This document shows positions 8,933 to 16,081 of a stretch of DNA of 64,000 nucleotides, one piece after another. This stretch comes from Marinoscillum sp965229915. GTDB lineage: Bacteria > Bacteroidota > Bacteroidia > Cytophagales > Cyclobacteriaceae. How positions within the stretch are numbered: position 1 is the stretch's first letter; each line of letters begins with the position of its first letter. The notes under the pieces were generated by a model that searched no databases, was not told the origin of the DNA, and worked only from the letters and a program-made list of their open reading frames with translations. A program made the translations under genes and the position numbers. The stretch lies in contig NZ_CBDDJZ010000001.1 in assembly GCF_965229915.1 (NCBI RefSeq), forward strand, positions 868,001 to 932,000, read 5' to 3'.

Positions 8933-9553
8933 CTATTCTATCCCTCCGAAAACCTCCGATAAATCCAACTTCAATCCCGGCAATACTTTAGATGTCACCA
9001 CATCCTCTTTCACAAACTTGCCCTGGGAAACGTACTTTCCATTTTGCAGTTCATAGATTTCTAAAACTGCTTCACCAGGATACACGACCCAGTATTCCTT
9101 CACTCCATGCTCTTCATAGAGTTGGTGTTTTTCATTCAAGTCTTTAGAAGCGGTAGAAGGTGAAAGGATCTCCACAATCAGATCTGGTGCTCCTTTGCAG
9201 CCTGCATCATCCAGCATAGTGTGGTCACAGATCACACAAATATCTGGCTGAACTACCGTAAACGTTTGATCGTCGGGATCGCCGGGTTTGTTTGGGAAAC
9301 GAACATCAAATGGAGCTTGATATACTCTACATTCTTGCTTCTTTAAATACGTATGAATAGCTACAAAAATATCACCACCAATTTCTTGATGTGACCTTTT
9401 TGGTGCTGGCGACATACGAAACAACTTCCCTTTGATCAACTCCACACGTTCCTCAAACGACCAGCGCAAGTAATCGGCATAGGAGTAAGTAGCCTCAGGC
9501 TCCAGTACCGAGATATCGTCAATTTTAGGTTCCTTGTGTTGATACTCTGCCAT
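8933..9553 (-). CDS. Uma2 family (DUF820) PD-(D/E)XK nuclease-fold protein, copy 3
   Basis: 206 residues. It shares a nearly identical N-terminus (KIDDISVLEPEATYSYADYL) and C-terminal half with its two upstream neighbours. The core follows the Uma2 pattern: VVQPDICVICD, then GAPDLIVEILSPS and the KD/K helix, then HGVKEYWVVYP. The family belongs to the restriction endonuclease-like superfamily; activity and biological role are mostly unproven. The middle section (about residues 60-85) is where the three copies diverge, suggesting duplication with selection or exchange there. It is the last gene of the trio, 4 bp after copy 2. Confidence 0.9.
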   Translation of the reverse strand: MAEYQHKEPKIDDISVLEPEATYSYADYLRWSFEERVELIKGKLFRMSPAPKRSHQEIGGDIFVAIHTYLKKQECRVYQAPFDVRFPNKPGDPDDQTFTVVQPDICVICDHTMLDDAGCKGAPDLIVEILSPSTASKDLNEKHQLYEEHGVKEYWVVYPGEAVLEIYELQNGKYVSQGKFVKEDVVTSKVLPGLKLDLSEVFGGIE

Positions 9554-9557
9554 CCGC

Positions 9558-10181
9558 TTATCCTTTTACGTCTTCAAAAACCTCCGATAAATCCAACTTC
9601 AAGCCTGGCAATATTTTAGAAGTCACAACATCCTCTTTCACAAACTTGCCCTGGGAAACGTACTTTCCATTTTGCAGTTCATAGATTTCTAAAACAGCCT
9701 CACCTGGGTACACTACCCAATATTCCTTCACATCATGCTCTTCATAGAGTTGATATTTTTCATTGAGATCTTTAGAAGCGGTAGAAGGTGAAAGGATCTC
9801 CACGATCAGATCCGGTGCTCCTTTGCATCCTGCATCATCTAGCTTGGAGTGATCACATACCACACAAATATCTGGTTGCACCACGGTATAAGTATGAGCA
9901 TTAGGGTCTTCAGAATTTTCGGGAAAGCGTACGTCAAATGGTGCATAATATACCTTGCATGACTTCCCCTTCAAAAAGTAAAGCAGCTCTCTTGCGATAG
10001 CAGAACTAATGCCCTGATGTGATCTTCTGGGTGCTGACGACATACGAAACAACTTCCCTTTGATCAACTCCACACGTTCCTCAAACGACCAGCGCAAGTA
10101 GTCTGCATAGGAGTAAGTAGCCTCAGGCTCCAGTACCGAGATATCGTCAATTTTAGGCTCCTTGTGTTGATACTCTACCAT
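9558..10181 (-). CDS. Uma2 family (DUF820) PD-(D/E)XK nuclease-fold protein, copy 2
   Basis: 207 residues, same architecture as copies 1 and 3. The PDLIVEIL motif is intact. It differs from both neighbours in the central block (FPENSEDPNAHTYTVVQPD where the others have FPNKPGDPDDQTFTVVQPD) and in the segment after the HQGIS motif (AIARELLYFLKGKSCKVYY). It sits 4 bp downstream of copy 1 and 4 bp upstream of copy 3, which implies a single transcript. The function is unknown beyond the nuclease-like fold. Confidence 0.9.
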   Translation of the reverse strand: MVEYQHKEPKIDDISVLEPEATYSYADYLRWSFEERVELIKGKLFRMSSAPRRSHQGISSAIARELLYFLKGKSCKVYYAPFDVRFPENSEDPNAHTYTVVQPDICVVCDHSKLDDAGCKGAPDLIVEILSPSTASKDLNEKYQLYEEHDVKEYWVVYPGEAVLEIYELQNGKYVSQGKFVKEDVVTSKILPGLKLDLSEVFEDVKG

Positions 10182-10185
10182 CTGC

Positions 10186-10812
10186 TTATCCTTTCACGTC
10201 TTCAAAAACCTCCGATAAATCCAGCTTCAAGCCCGGCAATACTTTAGATGTCACCACATCCTCTTTCACAAACTTTCCCTTAGAAACGTACTTTCCATTT
10301 TGCAGTTCATAGATTTCTAAAACTGCTTCACCAGGATACACCACCCAGTACTCCTTCACGCCATGCTCTTCATAGAGTTGATATTTTTCATTCAGGTCTT
10401 TAGAAGCGGTGGATGGAGACAATATCTCTACAATCAGATTCGGTGCTCCTTTGCATCCTGCATCATCCAGCTTGGAGTGGTCACAGATCACACAGATATC
10501 TGGCTGAACAACCGTAAACGTTTGATCGTCGGGATCGCCGGGCTTGTTTGGGAAACGAACATCAAAAGGAGCCATATAGGACTTACACTTTTGACCTTTC
10601 AGTACATTATAAATTTCATTTCCAATAACCATACTGATTCCCTGATGTGATCTTCTGGGTGCTGGCGACATACGAAACAACTTCCCTTTGATCAACTCCA
10701 CACGCTCTTCAAAGGACCAGCGCAAGTAGTCTGCATAGGAGTAAGTAGCCTCAGGCTCCAGTACCGAGATGTCGTCAATTTTAGGTTCCTCTTGTTGATA
10801 AGAAGCAGGCAT
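10186..10812 (-). CDS. Uma2 family (DUF820) PD-(D/E)XK nuclease-fold protein, copy 1 (motif Asp replaced by Asn)
   Basis: 208 residues and first of the three tandem copies, starting 39 bp after the dinB stop codon. It matches copies 2 and 3 closely except in the central variable region, and in one telling residue: the motif reads GAPNLIVEIL where the others read GAPDLIVEIL. The codon is AAT instead of GAT, a single-base change in the conserved motif that supplies a catalytic acid in PD-(D/E)XK enzymes. If that residue is the metal ligand, this copy should be inactive or altered. Its position right after dinB suggests readthrough from the dinB promoter. Confidence 0.9.
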   Translation of the reverse strand: MPASYQQEEPKIDDISVLEPEATYSYADYLRWSFEERVELIKGKLFRMSPAPRRSHQGISMVIGNEIYNVLKGQKCKSYMAPFDVRFPNKPGDPDDQTFTVVQPDICVICDHSKLDDAGCKGAPNLIVEILSPSTASKDLNEKYQLYEEHGVKEYWVVYPGEAVLEIYELQNGKYVSKGKFVKEDVVTSKVLPGLKLDLSEVFEDVKG

Positions 10813-10851
10813 AAGTAGTTAAAGTTAACTGTTTTCTAATTGATTTTAAAG

Positions 10852-12060
10852 CTACTGACGCCTGTTGGCCAGCAGTGGCGGTGGCTCTCCGGTAAATGGA
10901 TTCCAGCGTCCGATGGTCTTGGCTTGCATACCTGAAGCGCGCATTACTGACCGATCGCCATACTTGTCCCGAATGTGGTCCATTGCATGGTATAAATTGA
11001 GCTGTTCTTCGCTATCATCAAACAGGTCTATCTGGTAAAACCCATTGACCAAATCACTCATCCGCACTCCGATGAGCCGCACCAGTAGCCGTTTATTGTA
11101 GAGCTTATCAAACAACTCCAACGCCCGGGGAATCAATACATGATCAGCCGCCGTGTAAGGAATTCGGGATTGTAACGTGTAGGTGTTAAAGTCTGAATAC
11201 CGAACCTTCACAGTAAGGCAAGCCGTCAACTTCTGTCCCCTTCTGAGCTGAAAGGCCAGGTTTTCCGTCATGGCCGTCAGAATGCCTTTCAACTTACTCA
11301 CATCAATGGTATCCCGATCAAACGTACGCTCCGTGGAAATAGACTTCCGCTCCGAATAGGGAATCACTTTGGAGGGATCAATCCCATTGGCTTTGCGCCA
11401 GATCGTCATCCCATTGGCTCCGAATGCACGCCGCATCAAATCAATGGACATCTCCTGAATGGTGTGGATCTTGCGCACACCCAGGCTTACCAGCTTGGCA
11501 TAGGTCTTATCCCCCACCATCGGTATTTTCTTCACTGAAAGCGGTGCCAGAAATGCTTTTTCATGACCATACTCAATCCGCATCTGGTTGTTGGGCTTGG
11601 CTTCATTGGTCGCTACTTTGGAAACGGTCTTGTTTTCTGACAGCCCAAAAGAAATCGGCAACCCAGAGTGCTCGATGATCTTGCTACGAACTTCATTGGC
11701 CAGCTTCCAGGTGCCATGAAACCTATCCATGCCCGTGAGGTCCACATAAAACTCATCGATAGAGCTCTTTTCCAAAACGGGAACAGACTCCTGCAGGATA
11801 TCCGTCACAATTCGTGAATGCTTGGTGTAGTCCGCCGAATTTCCCCTCACGATGATCGCCTCTGGGCAGAGCGATCTGGCCAACTTCATGGGCATGGCGG
11901 AGTGAATACCAAACTGCCGGGCTTCATAACTACATGCTGCTACCACTCCCCGATCACTCGTCCCTCCGATCAGCACTGGCTTGCCAATGAGCTTAGAATT
12001 CTTCAGTCGCTCCACCGAAACGAAGAAGGTATCCAGATCGAGATGTAGGATCGAGTTCAT
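10852..12060 (-). CDS. dinB: DNA polymerase IV (Y-family translesion polymerase)
   Basis: 402 residues. The Y-family catalytic motifs are intact: LDLDTFFVSVE at the N-terminus (the paired Asp residues) and SSIDEFYVD near residue 100. SYEARQFGI and the thumb/HhH region (KKIPMVGDKTYAKLVSLG) follow, then the little-finger domain. It is therefore a catalytically competent DinB, not an ImuB-type pseudo-polymerase. Near residue 343 QIDLF resembles a beta-clamp-binding motif. The promoter shares tandem operators with the dnaE-like gene, so the two are likely induced together as a damage-tolerance module. The TAGATTTG element 5 nt from the ATG suggests a leaderless transcript. Confidence 0.93.
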   Translation of the reverse strand: MNSILHLDLDTFFVSVERLKNSKLIGKPVLIGGTSDRGVVAACSYEARQFGIHSAMPMKLARSLCPEAIIVRGNSADYTKHSRIVTDILQESVPVLEKSSIDEFYVDLTGMDRFHGTWKLANEVRSKIIEHSGLPISFGLSENKTVSKVATNEAKPNNQMRIEYGHEKAFLAPLSVKKIPMVGDKTYAKLVSLGVRKIHTIQEMSIDLMRRAFGANGMTIWRKANGIDPSKVIPYSERKSISTERTFDRDTIDVSKLKGILTAMTENLAFQLRRGQKLTACLTVKVRYSDFNTYTLQSRIPYTAADHVLIPRALELFDKLYNKRLLVRLIGVRMSDLVNGFYQIDLFDDSEEQLNLYHAMDHIRDKYGDRSVMRASGMQAKTIGRWNPFTGEPPPLLANRRQ

Positions 12061-12069
12061 CCTACAAAT

Positions 12070-12102
12070 CTAATTATTTTAGTATTTAACTAATAATATT
12101 AG
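12070..12102 (-). promoter_or_regulatory. Tandem 13-bp operators in the dinB promoter
   Basis: CTAATTATTTTAG (12070-12082) and the perfect palindrome CTAATAATATTAG (12090-12102) are 7 bp apart and end 9 nt before the ATG at 12060. The distal palindrome is the exact reverse complement of the one before the dnaE-like gene. A -7 element TAGATTTG (minus strand, 12065-12072) overlaps the proximal copy. Confidence 0.72.
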
Positions 12103-12118
12103 CATTAAAATAACTGCA

Positions 12119-12523
12119 TTAATTATCGTCGGCAATTGCCAGATTCACACTGCCACCAAAATCATCCAGGGTAAGCTCTAAAGCAGTAGGTCTAAACGCA
12201 GGAAAATCGCTCAACACCATGCTGGAGGAAACTTGCTGGCGATACACCTGGGAGGAGTCTTCGTTGTAAATACTCAGCAAAAGAGATCCGTTTGAATAAT
12301 CAGCTATCACCAGAGACATCACAAAGGAGGCAGAGTCAAAATTCAGTGAAGAATTCATCTGCTGGGAAAATTCATTGGCTCGAATCACATAGGAGAAGGC
12401 ATTGGGAGTGTTGGCCGTGACGGGAATGTTCTCTACCAACTCCACATCCATATCATCTAGCTCAGTAGGGTCCACACAGCTAAAAACAGCCAGGGATAAA
12501 CAAAGAATAAGTATATTTTTCAT
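12119..12523 (-). CDS. Small hypothetical lipoprotein
   Basis: 134 residues with a lipoprotein signal (MKNILILCLSLAVFSC, lipobox AVFSC, Cys16). The mature part is acidic (DPTELDDMDVELVE) and Ser-rich, with alternating beta-strand-like stretches (SYVIRANEF, SFVMSLVIADY, SLLLSIYNED). No family is recognised. It is transcribed toward dinB and ends 59 bp before it. Whether the two share a transcript is unclear, because dinB has its own promoter signals in the gap. Confidence 0.65.
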   Translation of the reverse strand: MKNILILCLSLAVFSCVDPTELDDMDVELVENIPVTANTPNAFSYVIRANEFSQQMNSSLNFDSASFVMSLVIADYSNGSLLLSIYNEDSSQVYRQQVSSSMVLSDFPAFRPTALELTLDDFGGSVNLAIADDN

Positions 12524-12593
12524 GGCAAGTAATGGAGATCATATTCTTAAGAGCCGGACAACTCGTAATTAGTTGGAAATCAGCAACAAAAAA

Positions 12594-12615
12594 AGGTCAA
12601 CCTGGTGGCTGACCT
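12594..12615 (-). terminator. Rho-independent terminator of the FKBP gene
   Basis: On the minus strand the stem AGGTCA/TGACCT with a 10-nt loop is followed by a run of T (A-run 12587-12594). It lies 27 bp after the stop of the FKBP-type gene. Confidence 0.75.
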
Positions 12616-12641
12616 CTTCATTTCTTGTATCGATTTCTCAG

Positions 12642-13070
12642 TTACGCAATCTCAACCAACTCAATCTCAAAGATCAAATCCTGTCCTGCAAGTGGGTGAT
12701 TTGCATCAATAGTAATGTTATCATCTGCCACTTCCTGTACGATCACATGTGTTTGCTGACCTGCCTGATTTGTTGCTACCAAAGTCTGACCTGGCTCTGG
12801 TTTCATATCAGCTGGGAGGTCCGTTCTTGGCACCTGCTGAATCAGCTCGTCATTTCTGTCGCCATAAGCCTCTGCACACGGTATCGTCACGGTCTTCTTC
12901 TCACTCACCTCCATACCATTTACGGCCTCATCAAATCCCTTGATCATCTGACCACCACCTACTGTAAACTGTAGCGGGTCACGCTCTAGAGATGAATCAA
13001 ATACTTGTCCGTTAGTAAGCTTTCCTGTGTAATGAACCTTTACGGTATCATTCGCTTTTGCTTTACTCAT
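12642..13070 (-). CDS. SlyD-like FKBP-type peptidyl-prolyl cis-trans isomerase
   Basis: 142 residues, cytoplasmic (no signal). It has the FKBP start VKVHYTGKLTNGQVFDSS, then an insert-in-flap region (AEAYGDRNDELIQQVPRTDLP) and the closing LAGQDLIFEIELVEI strand, exactly the order of the SlyD/FkpB group. These proteins isomerise Xaa-Pro bonds and act as chaperones. The His/Cys-rich metal tail of E. coli SlyD is absent, so a nickel role is not supported. It is probably monocistronic. Confidence 0.93.
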   Translation of the reverse strand: MSKAKANDTVKVHYTGKLTNGQVFDSSLERDPLQFTVGGGQMIKGFDEAVNGMEVSEKKTVTIPCAEAYGDRNDELIQQVPRTDLPADMKPEPGQTLVATNQAGQQTHVIVQEVADDNITIDANHPLAGQDLIFEIELVEIA

Positions 13071-13256
13071 AGTTTGTTTATTGATTAATAAATAATGATT
13101 TCTGTTTGCCAGATAGAGTCACTAGGCACTTCGCACTTTGACGAATTCAATAGAGTATAACACCTGACAGGGATTCGATCACCCCCATTTGAAACGCAAA
13201 GTTAATAAATACCACTTAAGTACCTGAGTTATTCACATTTGTGTTATCATCAGTAG

Positions 13257-13949
13257 GGTTTTAGCGATGACAACTTCTACCGCGAGGATCAAAACAAGGC
13301 CATCGTCAAATTAAGCGTAAGCGGAAATGGGTATTACAATGAACTCCTAGTTGGATTAGTAGATGGAGCCACTGAAGGTCGTGATGCGCACCTGGATGCC
13401 AGAAAGCTAGATACTGACTATCCTCTTTCAGTTCACTCCTACATTGATGGTGAAAAGTATGCCATACAGGGACTGCCAATGATCACAACCGGAGCGATCA
13501 CAACAGATCTCGATATATCAACCGTTGAAAATACCAAATTGAAAATGAAAGTACAGCAACTTGAAAACATTCCTTCTGGAATAGTGGTCATGTTGACCGA
13601 CAATCTTACAGGGTCAGCGTATGAGTTAACAGATGGAATGACTATCCCTGTCAGTTCGCACACTACGGATCAAGACAAGAGATTCACATTGACTTTCGCT
13701 TACAAGGATGTGTTGGCAGCACAGTTGCCGAGTAGATTAAAGCTTGCTGGAGAAAATGGCGAACTCAAAGTACTATACCCGATCGATGGTCTACATGCAG
13801 TTACTATCTACACACTTGATGGTAAGGTGATTTACCAGAGTCAGGAGAACTTTCAGGAAAATCAGGCCATCATATATCCACGTATTCGAGCACACCAGAC
13901 CTATATTCTGAAAGTCGCTGATGAAAGCTTAAAATTTGTGATGAACTAA
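13257..13949 (+). pseudogene. 5'-truncated remnant of a type IX-secreted surface protein
   Basis: The frame is open from 13257 to the stop at 13949, but it is preceded by an in-frame TAG (13254-13256) and by no start codon or signal peptide. The coding-like protein begins mid-domain (GFSDDNFYREDQNKAIVKL, then a beta-rich region with GLPMITTGAI) and ends in a T9SS type A-like sorting domain (AVTIYTLDGKVIYQ, then TYILKVADESLKFVMN). The first Met in frame is at 13479, far inside the conserved stretch. The upstream part of a larger secreted protein appears to have been lost by deletion or rearrangement. About 185 bp of non-coding sequence separates it from the FKBP gene. Confidence 0.7.
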
Positions 13950-13967
13950 ATATGTGGTGGTGGACAG

Positions 13968-13996
13968 AATCCCTGAAAGCAATGTCGGGGATTTTT
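13968..13996. terminator. Terminator between convergent genes
   Basis: AATCCC and GGGATT arms enclose a 14-nt loop and are followed by a T-tract on the plus strand. It ends the pseudogene frame and touches the last bases of the polyprenyl synthase gene. Confidence 0.6.
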
Positions 13997-14969
13997 ATTT
14001 AGTACGATCTATCGTAAACTGAACAAGTTGTTTCAGCGATGTTCGGTATTCTGTATCGGGTAATTGAGCGAGTAAGTCATTGGCTTTGGAATGATAATTT
14101 TCCATCACCTCCGTGGCGTATTGGATACCTCCCGAAGCTTTCACAAAGTCGATCACCTCGTTGACCAGCTTAGGCTCATCTGCACTTCGCTTAATCATCT
14201 TAATGATACGCTTCTTTTCGGATCTACTCACCTGATTAAGCGCATAGATCAATGGGAGCGTCATTTTCTTCTCTTTGATATCGATACCAGTAGGCTTACC
14301 AATCTCAAAAGTGCCGTAATCAAATAGATCATCTTTGATTTGGAACGCCATCCCTACATTTTCTCCAAACTGAGTCATGAGATCTTTCACTTCCTCGCTC
14401 GCACCAGCCGAAGAAGCCCCCACTCGACAACACGCTGTAATCAAACTAGCTGTTTTCTGGCGAATGACTTCATAGTAAATATCCTCAGTAATATCCAGCT
14501 TACGTGCCTTTTCCATTTGCAGTAGCTCTCCCTCGCTCATCTCTTTCACTGCATTGGAGACAATTTTGAGAAGGTCAAAGTCGTCATTATCCAAGGAAAG
14601 CAATAAGCCTCTAGATAGAAGAAAATCTCCCACCAGTACAGCAATCTTATTTTTCCAGAGAGCATTGACAGAAAAGAAGCCTCGACGATAGTGTGAGTCA
14701 TCCACCACATCATCATGAACCAGGGTGGCAGTATGTAGCAATTCAATAAGTGATGCACCTCGGTAAGTAGACTCCTGAATCCCTCCAGCTGCCCCAGCGC
14801 TTAGAAAAACGAATAACGGACGCATCTGCTTACCTTTCCGGCGTACGATATAGCTCGTGATTTTGTCCAGAAGCATCACATTGCTACGCATGCTTTTGCG
14901 AAACTTCTGCTCAAATTCGGACATTTCTGCCGCTACTGGAGCCTGTATATCGTTTAGTTTGAGTGGCAT
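13995..14969 (-). CDS. Trans-polyprenyl diphosphate synthase (IspB/HepT-like)
   Basis: The start is placed at the Met at 14969 (MPLKLNDIQAPVAAEMSEFE), matching the usual N-terminus, rather than at 15008. About 324 residues. The first Asp-rich motif is LLHTATLVHDDVVDD and the second is QIKDDLFDY followed by GKPTGIDI. KGKQMRP supplies the diphosphate-binding Lys/Arg. The enzyme condenses isopentenyl diphosphate onto an allylic primer to make the long prenyl chain, in Bacteroidota most likely the menaquinone side chain. That product fits the menaquinol oxidase (cydAB) elsewhere in the window. Chain length cannot be read with certainty. Confidence 0.93.
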   Translation of the reverse strand: MPLKLNDIQAPVAAEMSEFEQKFRKSMRSNVMLLDKITSYIVRRKGKQMRPLFVFLSAGAAGGIQESTYRGASLIELLHTATLVHDDVVDDSHYRRGFFSVNALWKNKIAVLVGDFLLSRGLLLSLDNDDFDLLKIVSNAVKEMSEGELLQMEKARKLDITEDIYYEVIRQKTASLITACCRVGASSAGASEEVKDLMTQFGENVGMAFQIKDDLFDYGTFEIGKPTGIDIKEKKMTLPLIYALNQVSRSEKKRIIKMIKRSADEPKLVNEVIDFVKASGGIQYATEVMENYHSKANDLLAQLPDTEYRTSLKQLVQFTIDRTK

Positions 14970-15098
14970 AGAATTAAGGATTGCAATATTAACACCTCCT
15001 ATTGGCATTACAAATGCTTTTTATCGTTACTAAACTTTTTGTCAGACTGAAACTGTTTTCTAGATTTAAGAAAAAAATCAATATACCAGTAGTAATTA

Positions 15099-15995
15099 AT
15101 GAATCAAGCGCCCTATTTCCTGTTGGACGTATTTACAGCAAAAAAGTACGGAGGCAACCAATTGGCTGTCTTTCCGAATGCCAGTAAAATCAACAAATCT
15201 CTTTACCAGTCAATAGCAAAAGAACTGAACTTATCTGAAACCGTATTTCTATTCCCTCCCAAGGATTCTGGAAATTACAGCATGCGGATATTTACTCCGG
15301 GCAAGGAATTGCCCACTGCCGGTCATCCCACCATTGGGACCGCTTACTATCTCACGCGTGAGCTAAGTCATCAGGCCAGCGGCACTCAAAAGATCACGCT
15401 GGAGCAGCAAATCGGGCCAGTAGATGTCTATATTCACTATCAGGACAACCTACCAGACCTAATTACCATGCACCAGCCCCTACCTACCTTCGGGCCACGT
15501 CATGACGACAAGCGTGACGCACTCGCAGGACTATTGGGACTGGAGAGCAGCGAGCTTGCCGATGCACCCATACAGGAAGTCTCTTGTGGTAATAACACTT
15601 TGTTGGTGCCTTTGAAGTCAGTAGATTCTCTATCAAAAATACGGTTAAAAACGGATCAATGGATCAGTATGAAGCCTAGTTTTGGAGATGCCTTGCTATA
15701 TGTCTACACACTCACCGATGTGAAAGGTGGAGAGGTACAAGGCCGGATGTTTGCACCAGAAATCGGCATCCTGGAGGACCCAGCCACAGGATCGGCCAAT
15801 GGTCCACTAGCCGCATACCTTACTGAGCATCAGTTGCTAAACATGCCCGCAACCAGCCTGCAAGGATATGAGATGGGTCGTCCCAGTCAGATTTACTTGG
15901 ATACTGAAAAGAATAGTGATAATACCTTCGCCAAAGTAACAATTAGTGGTAAATGTGTTTATACTGGTGAGGGCATACACTTCCTGGATTTGTAG
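15099..15995 (+). CDS. PhzF family isomerase
   Basis: 298 residues. The N-terminus carries FLLDVFTAKKYGGNQLAVF, the catalytic Glu47 in NLSETVF, then RIFTPGKELPTAGHPTIG. The second half carries MFAPEIGILEDPATGSANGPLAAYL. Both halves of the diaminopimelate epimerase-like fold are complete. PhzF isomerises a phenazine precursor in pseudomonads, but most family members lie outside phenazine clusters and have unknown substrates; no phenazine genes are seen here. It is divergent from the polyprenyl synthase, with about 130 bp between starts. Confidence 0.92.
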   Translation: MNQAPYFLLDVFTAKKYGGNQLAVFPNASKINKSLYQSIAKELNLSETVFLFPPKDSGNYSMRIFTPGKELPTAGHPTIGTAYYLTRELSHQASGTQKITLEQQIGPVDVYIHYQDNLPDLITMHQPLPTFGPRHDDKRDALAGLLGLESSELADAPIQEVSCGNNTLLVPLKSVDSLSKIRLKTDQWISMKPSFGDALLYVYTLTDVKGGEVQGRMFAPEIGILEDPATGSANGPLAAYLTEHQLLNMPATSLQGYEMGRPSQIYLDTEKNSDNTFAKVTISGKCVYTGEGIHFLDL

Positions 15996-16081
15996 TGAAT
16001 AGTATCGAAACTTGTTTTGGTATTAATCCAGTAAATTGCAACCTGTTATTGACTAGCTTTAGTTAGATACATTCCCATTGA

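Larger units (their letters stand above)
8933..10812 (-). repeat. Tandem triplication of a Uma2 gene unit
   Basis: Three head-to-tail units of about 620-630 bp. The start-proximal about 160 bp and the stop-proximal about 300 bp are almost identical at the DNA level, and a divergent block lies in the middle. The intergenic spacing is 4 bp in both junctions. The pattern fits recent duplication with ongoing homogenisation of the ends. Confidence 0.85.

Noticed and set aside
8933..10812. Transposon or integron origin of the Uma2 triplet
   Set aside because: No transposase, terminal inverted repeats or attC-like sites were seen; simple tandem duplication explains the pattern.
15099..15995. Phenazine biosynthesis cluster
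   Set aside because: Only a PhzF-like gene is present; no other phz genes in the window and PhzF homologs are common outside phenazine producers.
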